Shown: piece by piece, positions 35,792-44,665 of the stretch
Position numbering within the stretch: position 1 is the stretch's first letter
How the letters are laid out: each line of letters starts with the position of its first letter
NCBI RefSeq assembly: GCF_030525615.1
Contig: NZ_JAUNEJ010000001.1
Span: 248,001 to 312,000, forward strand
Reading direction: 5' to 3'
Length of the DNA stretch: 64,000 nucleotides
DNA from: Cutibacterium sp.
GTDB taxonomy: Bacteria > Actinomycetota > Actinomycetes > Propionibacteriales > Propionibacteriaceae
The notes under the pieces: generated by a model
What the model was told of the DNA's origin: nothing
What the model saw: only the letters and a program-made list of their open reading frames with translations
Databases searched by the model: none
Position numbers and translations under genes: made by a program

Positions 35792-38376
35792 TGGCGGCCA
35801 GGCTCAACATCAGTTGTGATTCCGACATGCTGGAGTCGATTAGTGCCGAGTTCGATCTGCGTGCCCCGAATAAGGAAGCGCTACGCGAACTGGTGCTCAC
35901 CCTTGATGGTGATTATGACCCGGCTGTGATGCAGGTGCTCAACCTGGCGACCGGTGTGGGTAAGACCTTTCTGATGGCGGCGTTTGTGGAGTACCTGCGC
36001 CGACAGGGGGTCGGCAACGTCGTGATCGTCACCCCAGGCAAGACGGTGCAGGCGAAGACGGTGCAGAATTTCACGCCTGGTTCGTCCCGTTACATCACCG
36101 GCGCGGCGGTGCCGCCCGAGGTAGTGACCCCGCAGGATTATTCGGCGTGGATCGCCCGGCAGAACGGTCCGGTTCAGCTCGCGTTCGGGCGGGAGACCCC
36201 GATGTTGGCGTTCATCTTTAACATTCAGCAGTTGATCGCCCCGAAGGACGCTGAGGGTGATACCCACGGCGCTACGCAGGATGCGATGCGTCGTAAGCCG
36301 CGCCGGTTTGATGAGAATGCCGGCGTGCTCTTCGACTACCTCAAGGGTCTCGATGATCTGGTGGTGATCGCGGACGAGTCCCACCTGTACGGGGCCAGTG
36401 CGGTCGCGTTCAATGCAGCGTTGAAGGAGCTTGATCCGGCAGCGGCGATCGGGTTGACCGCGTCGGTGGACAAGAAGACCGATCATGTGATTTACGAGTA
36501 CCCGCTCTACCGCGCCATCCAGGACAAGTACGTCAAGGCCCCCGTGTTGGCGTTCCGCAAGACTGGATATGGCACCGATGAAGCCTCCGAGGAGCAACAG
36601 TTGCGCGACGCGCTGCAGCTGCGCACCCTCAAGCAGGTCTACTACGACTCGTATGCGGCTTCCCAGAACCGCCCCCGTGTGAATGCGGTGGCGTTCGTGG
36701 TCTGCTCGGATGTGGAGCACGCCACCCAGGTTGCCGAGCTTTTGCGTACCCCTGAATATCTCGGCCACGACGAGGCCGTGCTGCAGGTGGACTCTAAGCA
36801 TGAGGATGAGTTGACTCAGTGCCGCCTCGACCAGCTCGACCTCCCCGAATCGCCGGTACTGGCGGTGGTGAGTGTCAACAAACTCAAAGAAGGCTGGGAT
36901 GTCAAGAACATCGCCGTCGTGGTCACCTTGCGGGCGATGGCCTCACAGGTGCTGACCCAGCAGACGATGGGGCGCGGGCTGCGGCTGCCGTTCGGTAAGT
37001 ACACGGGTGTGGGCCAGATTGACCAGCTCGACATCATCGCCCACCAATCCTTCACCGAGCTGCTCAACGCGGAGAACGTGCTGCAGCAGTTCGGATTGGA
37101 CGAAGCCGTCGCCGCACCCGACAAAGCCAAGGTTGAGGAGGCGATCCGCAAAGCCGCCGAAGAGTCCGGCACGGATACAGGTACGCCCACGACCGGCGGT
37201 GACCAACCAACGACGACAACCGGTTGTGAACCGGGTACCGGTGTCAGTGGTGAGGTCGCCGGTGGTGTGGCTCCGCGGCCGGGAACCGTTCCCGTCAGCG
37301 GCGATAACACCGGCGCGAGTTTGCCTAGTGTCGGGGTTCGTACCATCACCGAGCAGGAGGATCAGCCCGCCTGGGAGTTGGTGTCGATCGGACGCAACTC
37401 CAGCTTCGCTGAGGTGTCCTACCAGTTCCCGGTGACGACGATGACAGTGCAGCAGCCGCCCATTGACCTGTCAGAAATCAGTGACGCCGAGGTTGAGCAA
37501 GCCGCCCGGCGAGTGACCTCCGCTGGGGATGTGCTGCTACGCAAAGAGATCATTGCCGCCCGGGGCAAGAAACTGCGGGCCGAGGATCGAGAAAGCGCCG
37601 AAGTTGACTCCGTCCACGTCGACGATGTCGACGCCGAGGAGGCGCTGGTCAAACTGGTTATTAACATGTCGCTGGTGCCCAAAACCGAGCAGACTGCCCG
37701 CTACGTCGCCACGTTCTTGGTGCCGAAGTTCATGCGCGCCGTGACGTTCACTGGCTGGACCGCCAAATCCCTCGACTCGGCCCGTAATGAGTTAGCGGGG
37801 CTGATAAAGAACTACACAGCCGAGACCCTGCGAGCCACCCGCGAGGTACCGACCATTCACCCCAAGTTGATGCCCGGTGACAGCTACACACTCCCACTCG
37901 GCGAAAGAATTCATGACCAGATCGAGAGTCGTGACCAGTTCGTGCGAGGCCGGGTCTATCGGGGCTGGTTTAAGTCGCTATTCGCTGAAGAATCCTTCGA
38001 TTCCTTCACCGGTGAATACCAGCTTGCTCGCCTGCTTAACACGTCGCCGGGGATCGTGTGGTGGCATCGCCTGCACTCGCAAGACCAGGCGTTCGTGTAT
38101 TACAACGCGAAAGATCGCTACTACCCAGACTTCGTGGCCTTGGACACCAACGGGGTGCACTGGATCATCGAAGGCAAATCAGAGCGGGGCCGTGATGACG
38201 CCCAAGTGCAGGCCAAGCGTAAAGCCGCCGAGGCGTTGGTGCGCCGCCTGATTGCCGAGAATGCCTACGCCGGTCAGCACTGGGGCTATCTGATCGCCTA
38301 CGAGCAAGACACCGCCCGTGCTGATTCTTGGGATGACTTGAAAGCCTTCGCTAGTCCGGTGAGCAACGTTATGTAG
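35791..38376 (+). CDS. res: Type III restriction enzyme, helicase/nuclease subunit (Res)
   Basis: Res cuts DNA 25-27 bp from an unmethylated site when complexed with Mod. The 861-residue protein has Walker A LATGVGKT near residue 55, the DEAD-like box VIADESH, helicase motifs including VSVNKLKEGWDVKNIAVVV and the QTMGRGLRLP arginine-finger motif, a Thr/Gly-rich linker near residue 465-500, and a C-terminal PD-ExK nuclease (YYPDFVALD, WIIEGKSERG). All catalytic motifs look intact. ATG 35791 overlaps the mod 3' stop; GTG 35788 is one codon earlier. With mod off, Res should be inactive because it needs Mod for DNA recognition. Confidence 0.92.
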   Translation: MAARLNISCDSDMLESISAEFDLRAPNKEALRELVLTLDGDYDPAVMQVLNLATGVGKTFLMAAFVEYLRRQGVGNVVIVTPGKTVQAKTVQNFTPGSSRYITGAAVPPEVVTPQDYSAWIARQNGPVQLAFGRETPMLAFIFNIQQLIAPKDAEGDTHGATQDAMRRKPRRFDENAGVLFDYLKGLDDLVVIADESHLYGASAVAFNAALKELDPAAAIGLTASVDKKTDHVIYEYPLYRAIQDKYVKAPVLAFRKTGYGTDEASEEQQLRDALQLRTLKQVYYDSYAASQNRPRVNAVAFVVCSDVEHATQVAELLRTPEYLGHDEAVLQVDSKHEDELTQCRLDQLDLPESPVLAVVSVNKLKEGWDVKNIAVVVTLRAMASQVLTQQTMGRGLRLPFGKYTGVGQIDQLDIIAHQSFTELLNAENVLQQFGLDEAVAAPDKAKVEEAIRKAAEESGTDTGTPTTGGDQPTTTTGCEPGTGVSGEVAGGVAPRPGTVPVSGDNTGASLPSVGVRTITEQEDQPAWELVSIGRNSSFAEVSYQFPVTTMTVQQPPIDLSEISDAEVEQAARRVTSAGDVLLRKEIIAARGKKLRAEDRESAEVDSVHVDDVDAEEALVKLVINMSLVPKTEQTARYVATFLVPKFMRAVTFTGWTAKSLDSARNELAGLIKNYTAETLRATREVPTIHPKLMPGDSYTLPLGERIHDQIESRDQFVRGRVYRGWFKSLFAEESFDSFTGEYQLARLLNTSPGIVWWHRLHSQDQAFVYYNAKDRYYPDFVALDTNGVHWIIEGKSERGRDDAQVQAKRKAAEALVRRLIAENAYAGQHWGYLIAYEQDTARADSWDDLKAFASPVSNVM

Positions 38377-38438
38377 CGTAGGACCCCAGTTCCATCGGAG
38401 CGGAAAGGGCCTGGCATCGCCAGCACGCCTTGCGGCGC

Positions 38439-38444
38439 TAGAGT
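38439..38444 (+). promoter_or_regulatory. Probable -10 of thiM-thiE
   Basis: TAGAGT; transcription would begin near 38452, directly before the riboswitch. Confidence 0.45.
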
Positions 38445-38454
38445 ATGGCTTAAC

Positions 38455-38540
38455 GACGCGGGAGCCCGCTGTGGGCTGAGAGGGTGCCGGGAAGGCACCG
38501 ACCGCCTGAACCTGTCCGGGTTATGCCGGCGAAGGAAGTG
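38455..38540 (+). ncRNA. TPP riboswitch (THI element)
   Basis: The core THI-box elements are present in order: GGGCTGAGAGGG at 38473-38484, a variable hairpin (GGTGCC/GGCACC), then CCTGAACCTG, TCCGGGTTATGCCGG and GCGAAGGAAG. TPP binding closes the outer stem; since the final GAAGGA is also the SD of thiM (GTG at 38547), control is probably at translation. Confidence 0.92.
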
Positions 38541-38546
38541 GTTAAT

Positions 38547-39356
38547 GTGACTGAATTGTCGAATCTCGTGGCCGAATCGGTGGAGCGACTACGCCGAGAT
38601 AATCCGTTGGTGCAATGTCTGACAAACATCGTGGTTGCCAATATCACCGCAAATGTGTTGTTGGCTGCCGGAGCTGTTCCCGCCATGGTAGACAACGCCG
38701 AAGAATCTGAAGGATTCGCCTCGGCAGCTGACGGTGTTCTCGTCAATACGGGTACTCCGTATCGAGAGACCGCCGAAGCCATGGTCGCTGCGGCGCGAGG
38801 AGCGGCCAGCAGCGGCACGCCGTGGGTGCTTGACCCGGTGGCTGCGGGAATGCCATGGCGTACCCAGGTGTCTCTTGACGCTCTAAGCGTCGGCGCTCCC
38901 GCTGTCATTCGCGCGAATGCTTCTGAGGTCTTGGCATTGGCTGGTACTGCTGCCTCTGCGCGTGGTCCGGAGGCAGGAGACACCGTTGAAGGTGCTTTGG
39001 CATCCGCAGCTCAGCTTGTGCGTAGCTACGGCACCGCGGTCGCTATTAGTGGTCCTGTCGATCACATCGTCGACGCACACCGCCATGTCACCGTCTCATC
39101 GGGGCATGAGTGGATGACCAGGGTGACGGGGGTTGGGTGCTCCCTAGGAGCCCTCACGGCGGCTTTCGCTGCCGTGCAGAGCGATCACGTTATTGCCGCC
39201 GCCTCCGCGACCGCCATGCTGTGTGTGGCCGCCGAACGAGCGGCGGCTCGCAGTGTCGGCCCGGGAGGCTTTGCGCAAGCTCTCATGGATGAATTGTTCC
39301 TGGTCTCACCCGACGAGGTTGGCGAGAGAGGAGGGCTTCGCGATGTCACGGCCTGA
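38547..39356 (+). CDS. thiM: Hydroxyethylthiazole kinase
   Basis: Salvage enzyme that phosphorylates the thiazole moiety of thiamine. The 269-residue protein has NPLVQCLTNIVVANITANVL, WVLDPVAAG, IRANASEVLALAG and the catalytic VTGVGCSLGALTAAF. The GTG at 38547 is supported by the GAAGGA SD inside the riboswitch and by the family N terminus; earlier in-frame ATG (38523) is within the riboswitch core. thiE starts before its stop (overlap 14 bases). Confidence 0.95.
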   Translation: MTELSNLVAESVERLRRDNPLVQCLTNIVVANITANVLLAAGAVPAMVDNAEESEGFASAADGVLVNTGTPYRETAEAMVAAARGAASSGTPWVLDPVAAGMPWRTQVSLDALSVGAPAVIRANASEVLALAGTAASARGPEAGDTVEGALASAAQLVRSYGTAVAISGPVDHIVDAHRHVTVSSGHEWMTRVTGVGCSLGALTAAFAAVQSDHVIAAASATAMLCVAAERAAARSVGPGGFAQALMDELFLVSPDEVGERGGLRDVTA

Positions 39357-39987
39357 TTTCGATATGTCGGTGTACCTCGTCACAGACACCGCCCAATGTG
39401 GTGGCCCTGATGGGGTCGTCGAGACTGTGCGGCGTGCTATCGCCGGCGGGGTGACAATGGTCCAGTTCCGCGACCATGATCTGTCCGACGACGAATTCGT
39501 TACCTTGGGGCGACGGATAAGAGAAGAGTGCAGCGGCGTTCCCCTCATTATTGACGACCGGGTTCATCTGGTGAGTGCAATCGGAGCCGATGGTGCCCAT
39601 GTTGGACAGTCTGATATGCCGGTCGACCAGGCCCGTGCGATTCTGGGCGACGATCTGCTGATCGGCTTGTCTGCCCAGACCCCCGCGCAGGTGGAGGCTG
39701 CGCTATCCCACGGTCGTCGCGTGGTCGACTATGTGGGAGTCGGGGCCCTGCATGGCACTGGAACGAAGCCTGAAGCTGGGGAACTCGGCCTGGCCAAAGT
39801 AGGCGATGTCGTCAAGGCCAGCCCGTGGCCAGTGTGTGTCATCGGCGGGGTGAGTGCTGCCGATGCCCGCGATGTGGTTCGGGTGGGGTGTGACGGTCTG
39901 AGTGTCGTCTCGGCGATTTGTCGCAGTAAAGATCCTGAATCCAGTGCGCGGGAACTCGTCGAAGCGTGGCACAAAGCCAAGGAATAA
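39343..39987 (+). CDS. thiE: Thiamine-phosphate synthase
   Basis: ThiE joins the pyrimidine and thiazole phosphates to form thiamine monophosphate. The 214-residue TIM-barrel protein has TMVQFRDHDLSDDEF, VPLIIDDRVHLVS, GAHVGQSDMP, GVGALHGTGTKPEAG and VIGGVSAADARDV. ATG 39343 is preceded by GAGGAGG and overlaps thiM, so the two are coupled and both under the TPP riboswitch. No thiD or thiC is next to it, consistent with a salvage role in this operon. Confidence 0.94.
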   Translation: MSRPDFDMSVYLVTDTAQCGGPDGVVETVRRAIAGGVTMVQFRDHDLSDDEFVTLGRRIREECSGVPLIIDDRVHLVSAIGADGAHVGQSDMPVDQARAILGDDLLIGLSAQTPAQVEAALSHGRRVVDYVGVGALHGTGTKPEAGELGLAKVGDVVKASPWPVCVIGGVSAADARDVVRVGCDGLSVVSAICRSKDPESSARELVEAWHKAKE

Positions 39988-40110
39988 GAACTGACGAATA
40001 AAGGCCATGCCCTGATCGTCAAGGCGTGCACAAATGGCCATCTGAGGTGGCATCTTGTTCAGATGAGCGGCTCTGGTGCGCACCGTTGGGGATCAGGTGC
40101 GAGGCCACCC

Positions 40111-40124
40111 TAAGATAGCCGTCA
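40111..40124 (+). promoter_or_regulatory. Probable leaderless promoter of ldh
   Basis: TAAGAT at 40111-40116 ends 8 bases before ATG 40124; no SD. Confidence 0.5.
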
Positions 40125-41083
40125 TGAGCACTTCTGACGTCACTCATCGCGCCTCCAAGATCTCCGTCGTTGGCGCCGGTTCGGTTGGTTCCTCGCTGGC
40201 CTACGCCTGCCTTATTCGCGGGTCCGCTGACCTTGTTGCCCTGTACGACATTGCTAAGGACAAGGTTGAGGCCGAGGTGGCGGATCTCGCCCATGGCACT
40301 CAGTTCACTCCCGCTTCGGTTCTGGGGGGTGCAGACGTTCACGACACCGCCGATTCTGATGTCGTTTTCATCACTGCCGGGGCTCGTCAGAAGCCGGGCC
40401 AGAGCCGACTCGAACTCGCCGGTGTCAACGCTAATATCCTGCGTTCTCTCATGCCGCAGTTGGTTGAGCAGTCCCCGAACGCGCTGTTCGTTCTCGTCAC
40501 GAACCCTTGCGATGTCCTGACCGTCGTCGCCCAGCAGGCCACCGGGCTGCCAGCCCATCGAGTTTTCTCCACCGGCACCATGCTCGACACTTCGCGGTTG
40601 CGCTGGCTGATTCGGCAGTGGGCGAACGTCGAGCAGCGCCACGTCCATGCCACCATCGTGGGTGAGCACGGCGACTCCGAGTTTCCACTGTGGTCGACTG
40701 CCAACATCTCAGGTGTGCCGATCCGGGATTGGACCGTCGAGGGTGAGCGTGTCTTCACCGAAGAGGTGCTGGCCGACCTGGCTCACGAGGCTGCATTCGC
40801 CGCGTACAAGATTATTGAGGGGAAGGGTGCGACGAACTACGCCATCGGTTTGACGGGCGCTCGTCTTGCAGAGTCACTGCTGAGTGCGGGCCGATCCGTC
40901 CTGCCGCTGTCCAGCGTCATCGAAGATGTTCACGGCGTCTCCGGTGTGGCTTTGTCCCTGCCGTGCATTGTCTCCCGTGACGGCATCGAGGGAGTGGTTC
41001 CCATCGCCATGAGTGCAGAAGAGATTTCCTCCCTCAAGGCATCTGCAGAACGTTTGCGTGACACGTTGTCATCCATCTCGTGA
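40124..41083 (+). CDS. ldh: L-lactate dehydrogenase
   Basis: NAD-dependent LDH of 319 residues. The dinucleotide site is [18 protein letters not shown], with DLAHGTQF, the [16 protein letters not shown] active-site loop (arginines, glutamine rather than malate-dehydrogenase arginine at the specificity position), [11 protein letters not shown] and the catalytic histidine in [16 protein letters not shown] 40124 is chosen for TAAGAT just upstream; codons further 5' are open but unlike the family. It precedes a malic enzyme gene with its own promoter; both act at the pyruvate node, which feeds propionate fermentation. Confidence 0.93.
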   Translation: MSTSDVTHRASKISVVGAGSVGSSLAYACLIRGSADLVALYDIAKDKVEAEVADLAHGTQFTPASVLGGADVHDTADSDVVFITAGARQKPGQSRLELAGVNANILRSLMPQLVEQSPNALFVLVTNPCDVLTVVAQQATGLPAHRVFSTGTMLDTSRLRWLIRQWANVEQRHVHATIVGEHGDSEFPLWSTANISGVPIRDWTVEGERVFTEEVLADLAHEAAFAAYKIIEGKGATNYAIGLTGARLAESLLSAGRSVLPLSSVIEDVHGVSGVALSLPCIVSRDGIEGVVPIAMSAEEISSLKASAERLRDTLSSIS

Positions 41084-41111
41084 CGCGCTGAGCATTTGTG
41101 CTGTCGGCCTC

Positions 41112-41125
41112 TAAGCTAGGGGGTA
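41112..41125 (+). promoter_or_regulatory. Probable leaderless promoter of malic enzyme
   Basis: TAAGCT at 41112-41117 ends 8 bases before ATG 41125; no SD. Confidence 0.5.
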
Positions 41126-42831
41126 TGTCGGTTCCTTTTCATTACGTACAGGACAGTGACGGGGAAGTTCTGAAGATTGCGGCTCGCGGCCAGGAAGTGT
41201 TGACGAATCCCCTAGTCAACCGAGGAACGGCCTTCACCCTCGAAGAGCGCAAGGCCCTTGGTCTGACGGGTCTTCTCCCGTCGGGAGTCATGACGATCAC
41301 CGACCAGCTCAAGCGGGTTTACGCGCAGTACTCGGCGCAGCCGGACGATCTGGCGAAGTACCTGTACCTCAACCACATGCATGACCGTAACGAGGTGCTG
41401 TACTTCCGCCTTATTGCCGAGCACATCGAGGAAATGCTGCCCATCGTCTACACCCCGACGATCGGCAAGGCGATTGAGGAATACAGCCACTGGTATGACC
41501 GCCCGCGCGGGATTTACCTGTCCATTGACGATCCGGAAGACATGGAGCAGGCTCTCGGGCAGTTGGGTCATGGTCCAGACGATGTTGACCTCATCGTGGC
41601 CACCGACGCAGAGGGAATTTTGGGTATCGGCGACCAGGGGGTCGGTGGCGTCGCGATCACCGTAGGAAAGCTGGCGGTGTACACCGCTGCTGCCGGAATC
41701 CATCCGCACCGAGTACTGCCAGTCGTCCTCGACGTCGGCACCGACAACATGGAACGTCTCAATGACGACGGTTACCTCGGCGTACGGCACCCACGTGTAC
41801 GCGGCGAGCGTTACGACGACTTCATTGAGCATTACGTGGAGACTGCGCACCGTATGTTCCCGCACGCTCTGTTGCACTGGGAAGACTTCGCTGCCGGCAA
41901 CGCCACTCGAATCCTTAACAAGTATCGCGATGACTACTGCACCTTCAACGACGACATTCAGGGCACGGCGGCTGTGGTCGTCGCCGCTGTGCTGAGTGCT
42001 GTCAAGACTTCTGGCATTCCGCTGAGCAAGCACCGCATCGTCATTCACGGGGCTGGCTCGGCTGGTACGGGTATCGCCAACCTCCTGATACAGCTCATGG
42101 TCAGCCAGGGAACGGATGAGCAGACCGCGCGTTCTCACTTTTGGGGATTGGGATCACGGGGACTGCTGCGAGAAGGTCTGCGACTGCGTGACTTCCAGCA
42201 GCCATTCGCACGGAGCAAGGAAGAACTGGAAGGCTGGATCATCGACACCCCTGACCAGTACACGCTGAGTGACGTGGTGCGTAATGTCCATCCGACGATC
42301 CTTATTGGCTGCTCAGCTCAGGCAGGTGCGTTCACCGAGGAGATCGTCAAGACAATGGCGGCTCACTGTGATCGTCCGGTCATCATGCCGTTGTCGAACC
42401 CGACTCGAAAGGCCGAGGCGCTGCCTTCTGACATTCTCACGTGGACTGACGGACGTGCCCTGGTGGCCACCGGTTCGCCGTTCAAGCCGGTCATGATAAA
42501 CGGCGTGACCTATCAGATCGCCCAAGCTAACAACGCTCTGGTCTTCCCAGGTATCGGTCTAGGAACCATCGCTGTACAGGCTTCTCGGGTCACTAAGGGG
42601 ATGATCGCAGCTGCCGCCGAGGCCGTCGCTTTGCACGTGGACAACCGTGTGATGGGGGCCTCTCTGTTGCCGTCTATCAACACTCTAAGGCCGCTGTCGG
42701 CGTCGGTGGCCATTGCCGTCGCTCAGAAGGCGATGGAGGAAGGTGTGGCGACCGAGGCGACGGACAACCCGGTTGAGAAGGTGTTCTCGGCGATGTGGCA
42801 GCCACGCTACCCGCGTATCGAGGTCGTCTGA
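41125..42831 (+). CDS. mez: NAD-type malic enzyme
   Basis: Oxidative decarboxylation of malate to pyruvate. The 568-residue protein belongs to the large, eukaryote-like class: VYTPTIGKAIEEYSHWYDRP, RGIYLSIDDPEDM, IVVATDAEGILGIGDQG region, the metal site HWEDFAAGNATRIL and FNDDIQGTAAVV, and the second dinucleotide fold VIHGAGSAGTGIANLL. Start ATG 41125 from TAAGCT upstream. Which cofactor is used cannot be fixed from the sequence. A terminator follows. Confidence 0.92.
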   Translation: MSVPFHYVQDSDGEVLKIAARGQEVLTNPLVNRGTAFTLEERKALGLTGLLPSGVMTITDQLKRVYAQYSAQPDDLAKYLYLNHMHDRNEVLYFRLIAEHIEEMLPIVYTPTIGKAIEEYSHWYDRPRGIYLSIDDPEDMEQALGQLGHGPDDVDLIVATDAEGILGIGDQGVGGVAITVGKLAVYTAAAGIHPHRVLPVVLDVGTDNMERLNDDGYLGVRHPRVRGERYDDFIEHYVETAHRMFPHALLHWEDFAAGNATRILNKYRDDYCTFNDDIQGTAAVVVAAVLSAVKTSGIPLSKHRIVIHGAGSAGTGIANLLIQLMVSQGTDEQTARSHFWGLGSRGLLREGLRLRDFQQPFARSKEELEGWIIDTPDQYTLSDVVRNVHPTILIGCSAQAGAFTEEIVKTMAAHCDRPVIMPLSNPTRKAEALPSDILTWTDGRALVATGSPFKPVMINGVTYQIAQANNALVFPGIGLGTIAVQASRVTKGMIAAAAEAVALHVDNRVMGASLLPSINTLRPLSASVAIAVAQKAMEEGVATEATDNPVEKVFSAMWQPRYPRIEVV

Positions 42832-42863
42832 TGGCACGGACTCTCTGACACAGAACTCACCAT

Positions 42864-42896
42864 GAGGGACTCGGCTTGACGCTGAGTCCCTCGTTT
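42864..42896 (+). terminator. Terminator between malic enzyme and the convergent gene
   Basis: Perfect 9-bp stem GAGGGACTC/GAGTCCCTC (42864-42872 with 42884-42892) followed by GTTT; can serve both strands. Confidence 0.8.
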
Positions 42897-42941
42897 GGCG
42901 CGGGTCCCTTACCTATGCGACATGGGCACCGCAGGTACCGA

Positions 42942-43514
42942 TCAGGCTTTAATGGTCAGCGCTGAAATGGGGGAGGACATAATGGGGGAGGACATCCCGG
43001 ACCCGTGGGTGAGCATGACGGTGGAGTCAGTGCGTGGGCAGTCGAAGGTGACCGTGCCGTGGACCTTCTGGCCTGGAGAAACGGTGTCGCCGAATGTTCC
43101 GGTGGGCGGAAAGGTCGGCTCATGGATATTCGTCGACTCGTTTTCCATGATGAACAGGGTGTAGTCACTCAGAGTCCCCTTGGTCACTTCGACGCTCACC
43201 GTGAGGGTGACGTTTCCCGGACCCCAGCTGACGTTGTCGATCGACCATGTTCCTTCGGATGAGTTGTCCTTGGAGGAGAACGGTACTGACGAGGCGATAG
43301 CGGTGACCGATGCCGGGATAGGTGTCGGGGTGGATGTTGATGACGGTGTCGCCACCGGGGTTGGTGTGGGGGTCGAGGAAATCTCAGACTCGCTGGTGAC
43401 CCGGCGGGCGACCACAACGAGGGCGACGATGACCGCTGCTGCGACGATGGCAGCGATCCAACCGCCGTGGCGTTTCGGGGGTTGATACTGGCTGATGTCA
43501 GGCGGTTGGCTCAT
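42942..43514 (-). CDS. Membrane-anchored protein with DUF4352-like extracellular domain
   Basis: A 190-residue protein. A short cytoplasmic N terminus (MSQPPDISQYQPPKRHGG) leads into one membrane helix (WIAAIVAAAVIVALVVVARR), a Ser/Thr/Pro linker of about 25 residues, and a beta-rich domain (SSEGTWSIDNVSWGPGNV, VTLTVSVEV) that resembles DUF4352/immunoglobulin-like secreted proteins. The linker suggests cell-wall spanning. Function unknown. It is divergent from the DUF4192 gene; paired DnaA boxes lie between them. Confidence 0.65.
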   Translation of the reverse strand: MSQPPDISQYQPPKRHGGWIAAIVAAAVIVALVVVARRVTSESEISSTPTPTPVATPSSTSTPTPIPASVTAIASSVPFSSKDNSSEGTWSIDNVSWGPGNVTLTVSVEVTKGTLSDYTLFIMENESTNIHEPTFPPTGTFGDTVSPGQKVHGTVTFDCPRTDSTVMLTHGSGMSSPIMSSPISALTIKA

Positions 43515-43550
43515 GGTGGCTCCACTGTACGTGGTCGACGGGTATCAGCG

Positions 43551-43602
43551 TTGTCCACAGGTTGACGGTGAGACGAGATGACGGGGTCGTGAGTTATCCA
43601 CA
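43551..43602 (+). promoter_or_regulatory. Pair of DnaA boxes between divergent genes
   Basis: TTGTCCACA at 43551-43559 and the perfect consensus TTATCCACA at 43594-43602, same orientation, 43 bases apart. Confidence 0.6.
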
Positions 43603-43653
43603 GATTCGAAATTGCTTGGCGGATTTTGCAGGGTTGAGACGACAACTATAGGT

Positions 43654-44646
43654 ATGACAACACTGCATTCATCCATGACCGACAACCGTGATCCGCTAAC
43701 AGTCAGGACCGTCGACGAGGCGATAACCCTGGCACCTTATCTGCTGGGGTTCGCCCCCAGCGAGAGCCTGCTCTTGATCGTTGCTGACGATGGCGCCGCC
43801 TGCCAGGGTTTCGTCGCCCGGGTTGATCTTGGCGACGTTGCCTCAGCCGCAGCTATGGATTCCTTTGCTTATCGAGTCATCTCCCTGGCCGGGCAAGGAC
43901 GGACTGTCATGTTGGCCTTTAGCAAGGATCAAGACCGTGGCATGGCGGTGCTACACCTGGCCACTCGCGCAATGAAGGGTATGAATATTGGTGACGCCGC
44001 TTGGACTGACGGCCAGAGTTGGCGCAGCGTTTTCTGCGACGAACAGAACTGTAAGGAGAATCACCCATACATTCCGGCACCGAAGATTGCTGCCGAGGCG
44101 GTGTATCGGGGACTCACTGTTGTACCAAGTCGTACCCAACTCGTCGATCAACTGTCAGGGCCTGGACGAACCTGTGACCCCGATACCCGCCGACTCATTA
44201 CAAACGCGCGGAGACGGCTTTCTCGTCGTAGCGATGACGTGGTCGCTGCCAGGTGCCGTGCCCTCGTGAAGTCCGGCTCACCGATTGACAGTGCCGTCGT
44301 CGTGGAGATGGCGGTAGCTGCCCAACGCCCTGAGGTGGCGCGCACCTTATGGATGACGATGGAACGGGAGCACGCTGCCGAATGGCTGACGATCTGGGCC
44401 CAAGCCCTCGCGATGATCCCAGATCGGATGGCTCCAGCTCCGCTGGCCTTGTGCGGGTTGGCCGGATGGCTGAGCGGGGACGGGGCAGTGGCGTCAATAT
44501 GTGCCTGCCGGTGTGAGGGGATGGCAGGGGGAGCGGACCTGCCGGAGGCTTTGGCGGCTATCGTCGGTGCTTTCGTGCCTCCCAAACTGTGGGACGTCAT
44601 GGACCACGACCCGACGTTGATCGCTCACCCTCCCCTGGACGAGTGA
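43654..44646 (+). CDS. DUF4192 domain protein
   Basis: A 330-residue actinobacterial protein of unknown function. The family start is PLTVRTVDEAITLAPYLLGF then PSESLLLIVADDG, followed by a mixed domain with GQGRTVMLAFSKDQDRG and a C-terminal helical part. ATG 43654 is preferred over an upstream open frame; AACTAT just before it may be the -10. No neighbour suggests a pathway. Convergent with the VIT gene, ending 9 bases from it. Confidence 0.7.
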   Translation: MTTLHSSMTDNRDPLTVRTVDEAITLAPYLLGFAPSESLLLIVADDGAACQGFVARVDLGDVASAAAMDSFAYRVISLAGQGRTVMLAFSKDQDRGMAVLHLATRAMKGMNIGDAAWTDGQSWRSVFCDEQNCKENHPYIPAPKIAAEAVYRGLTVVPSRTQLVDQLSGPGRTCDPDTRRLITNARRRLSRRSDDVVAARCRALVKSGSPIDSAVVVEMAVAAQRPEVARTLWMTMEREHAAEWLTIWAQALAMIPDRMAPAPLALCGLAGWLSGDGAVASICACRCEGMAGGADLPEALAAIVGAFVPPKLWDVMDHDPTLIAHPPLDE

Positions 44647-44649
44647 GTT

Positions 44650-44665
44650 ACAGGTCTAGACCTGT
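44650..44665. terminator. Palindrome at the convergent DUF4192/VIT ends
   Basis: ACAGGTCTAGACCTGT is a perfect 16-base palindrome covering the stop codon of the VIT-family gene; it may act as a short bidirectional terminator. Confidence 0.35.

Noticed and set aside
43005..43485. Plus-strand frames opposite the DUF4352-like protein
   Set aside because: The minus frame has a coherent TM-linker-domain layout; the plus frames are fragmented shadows.
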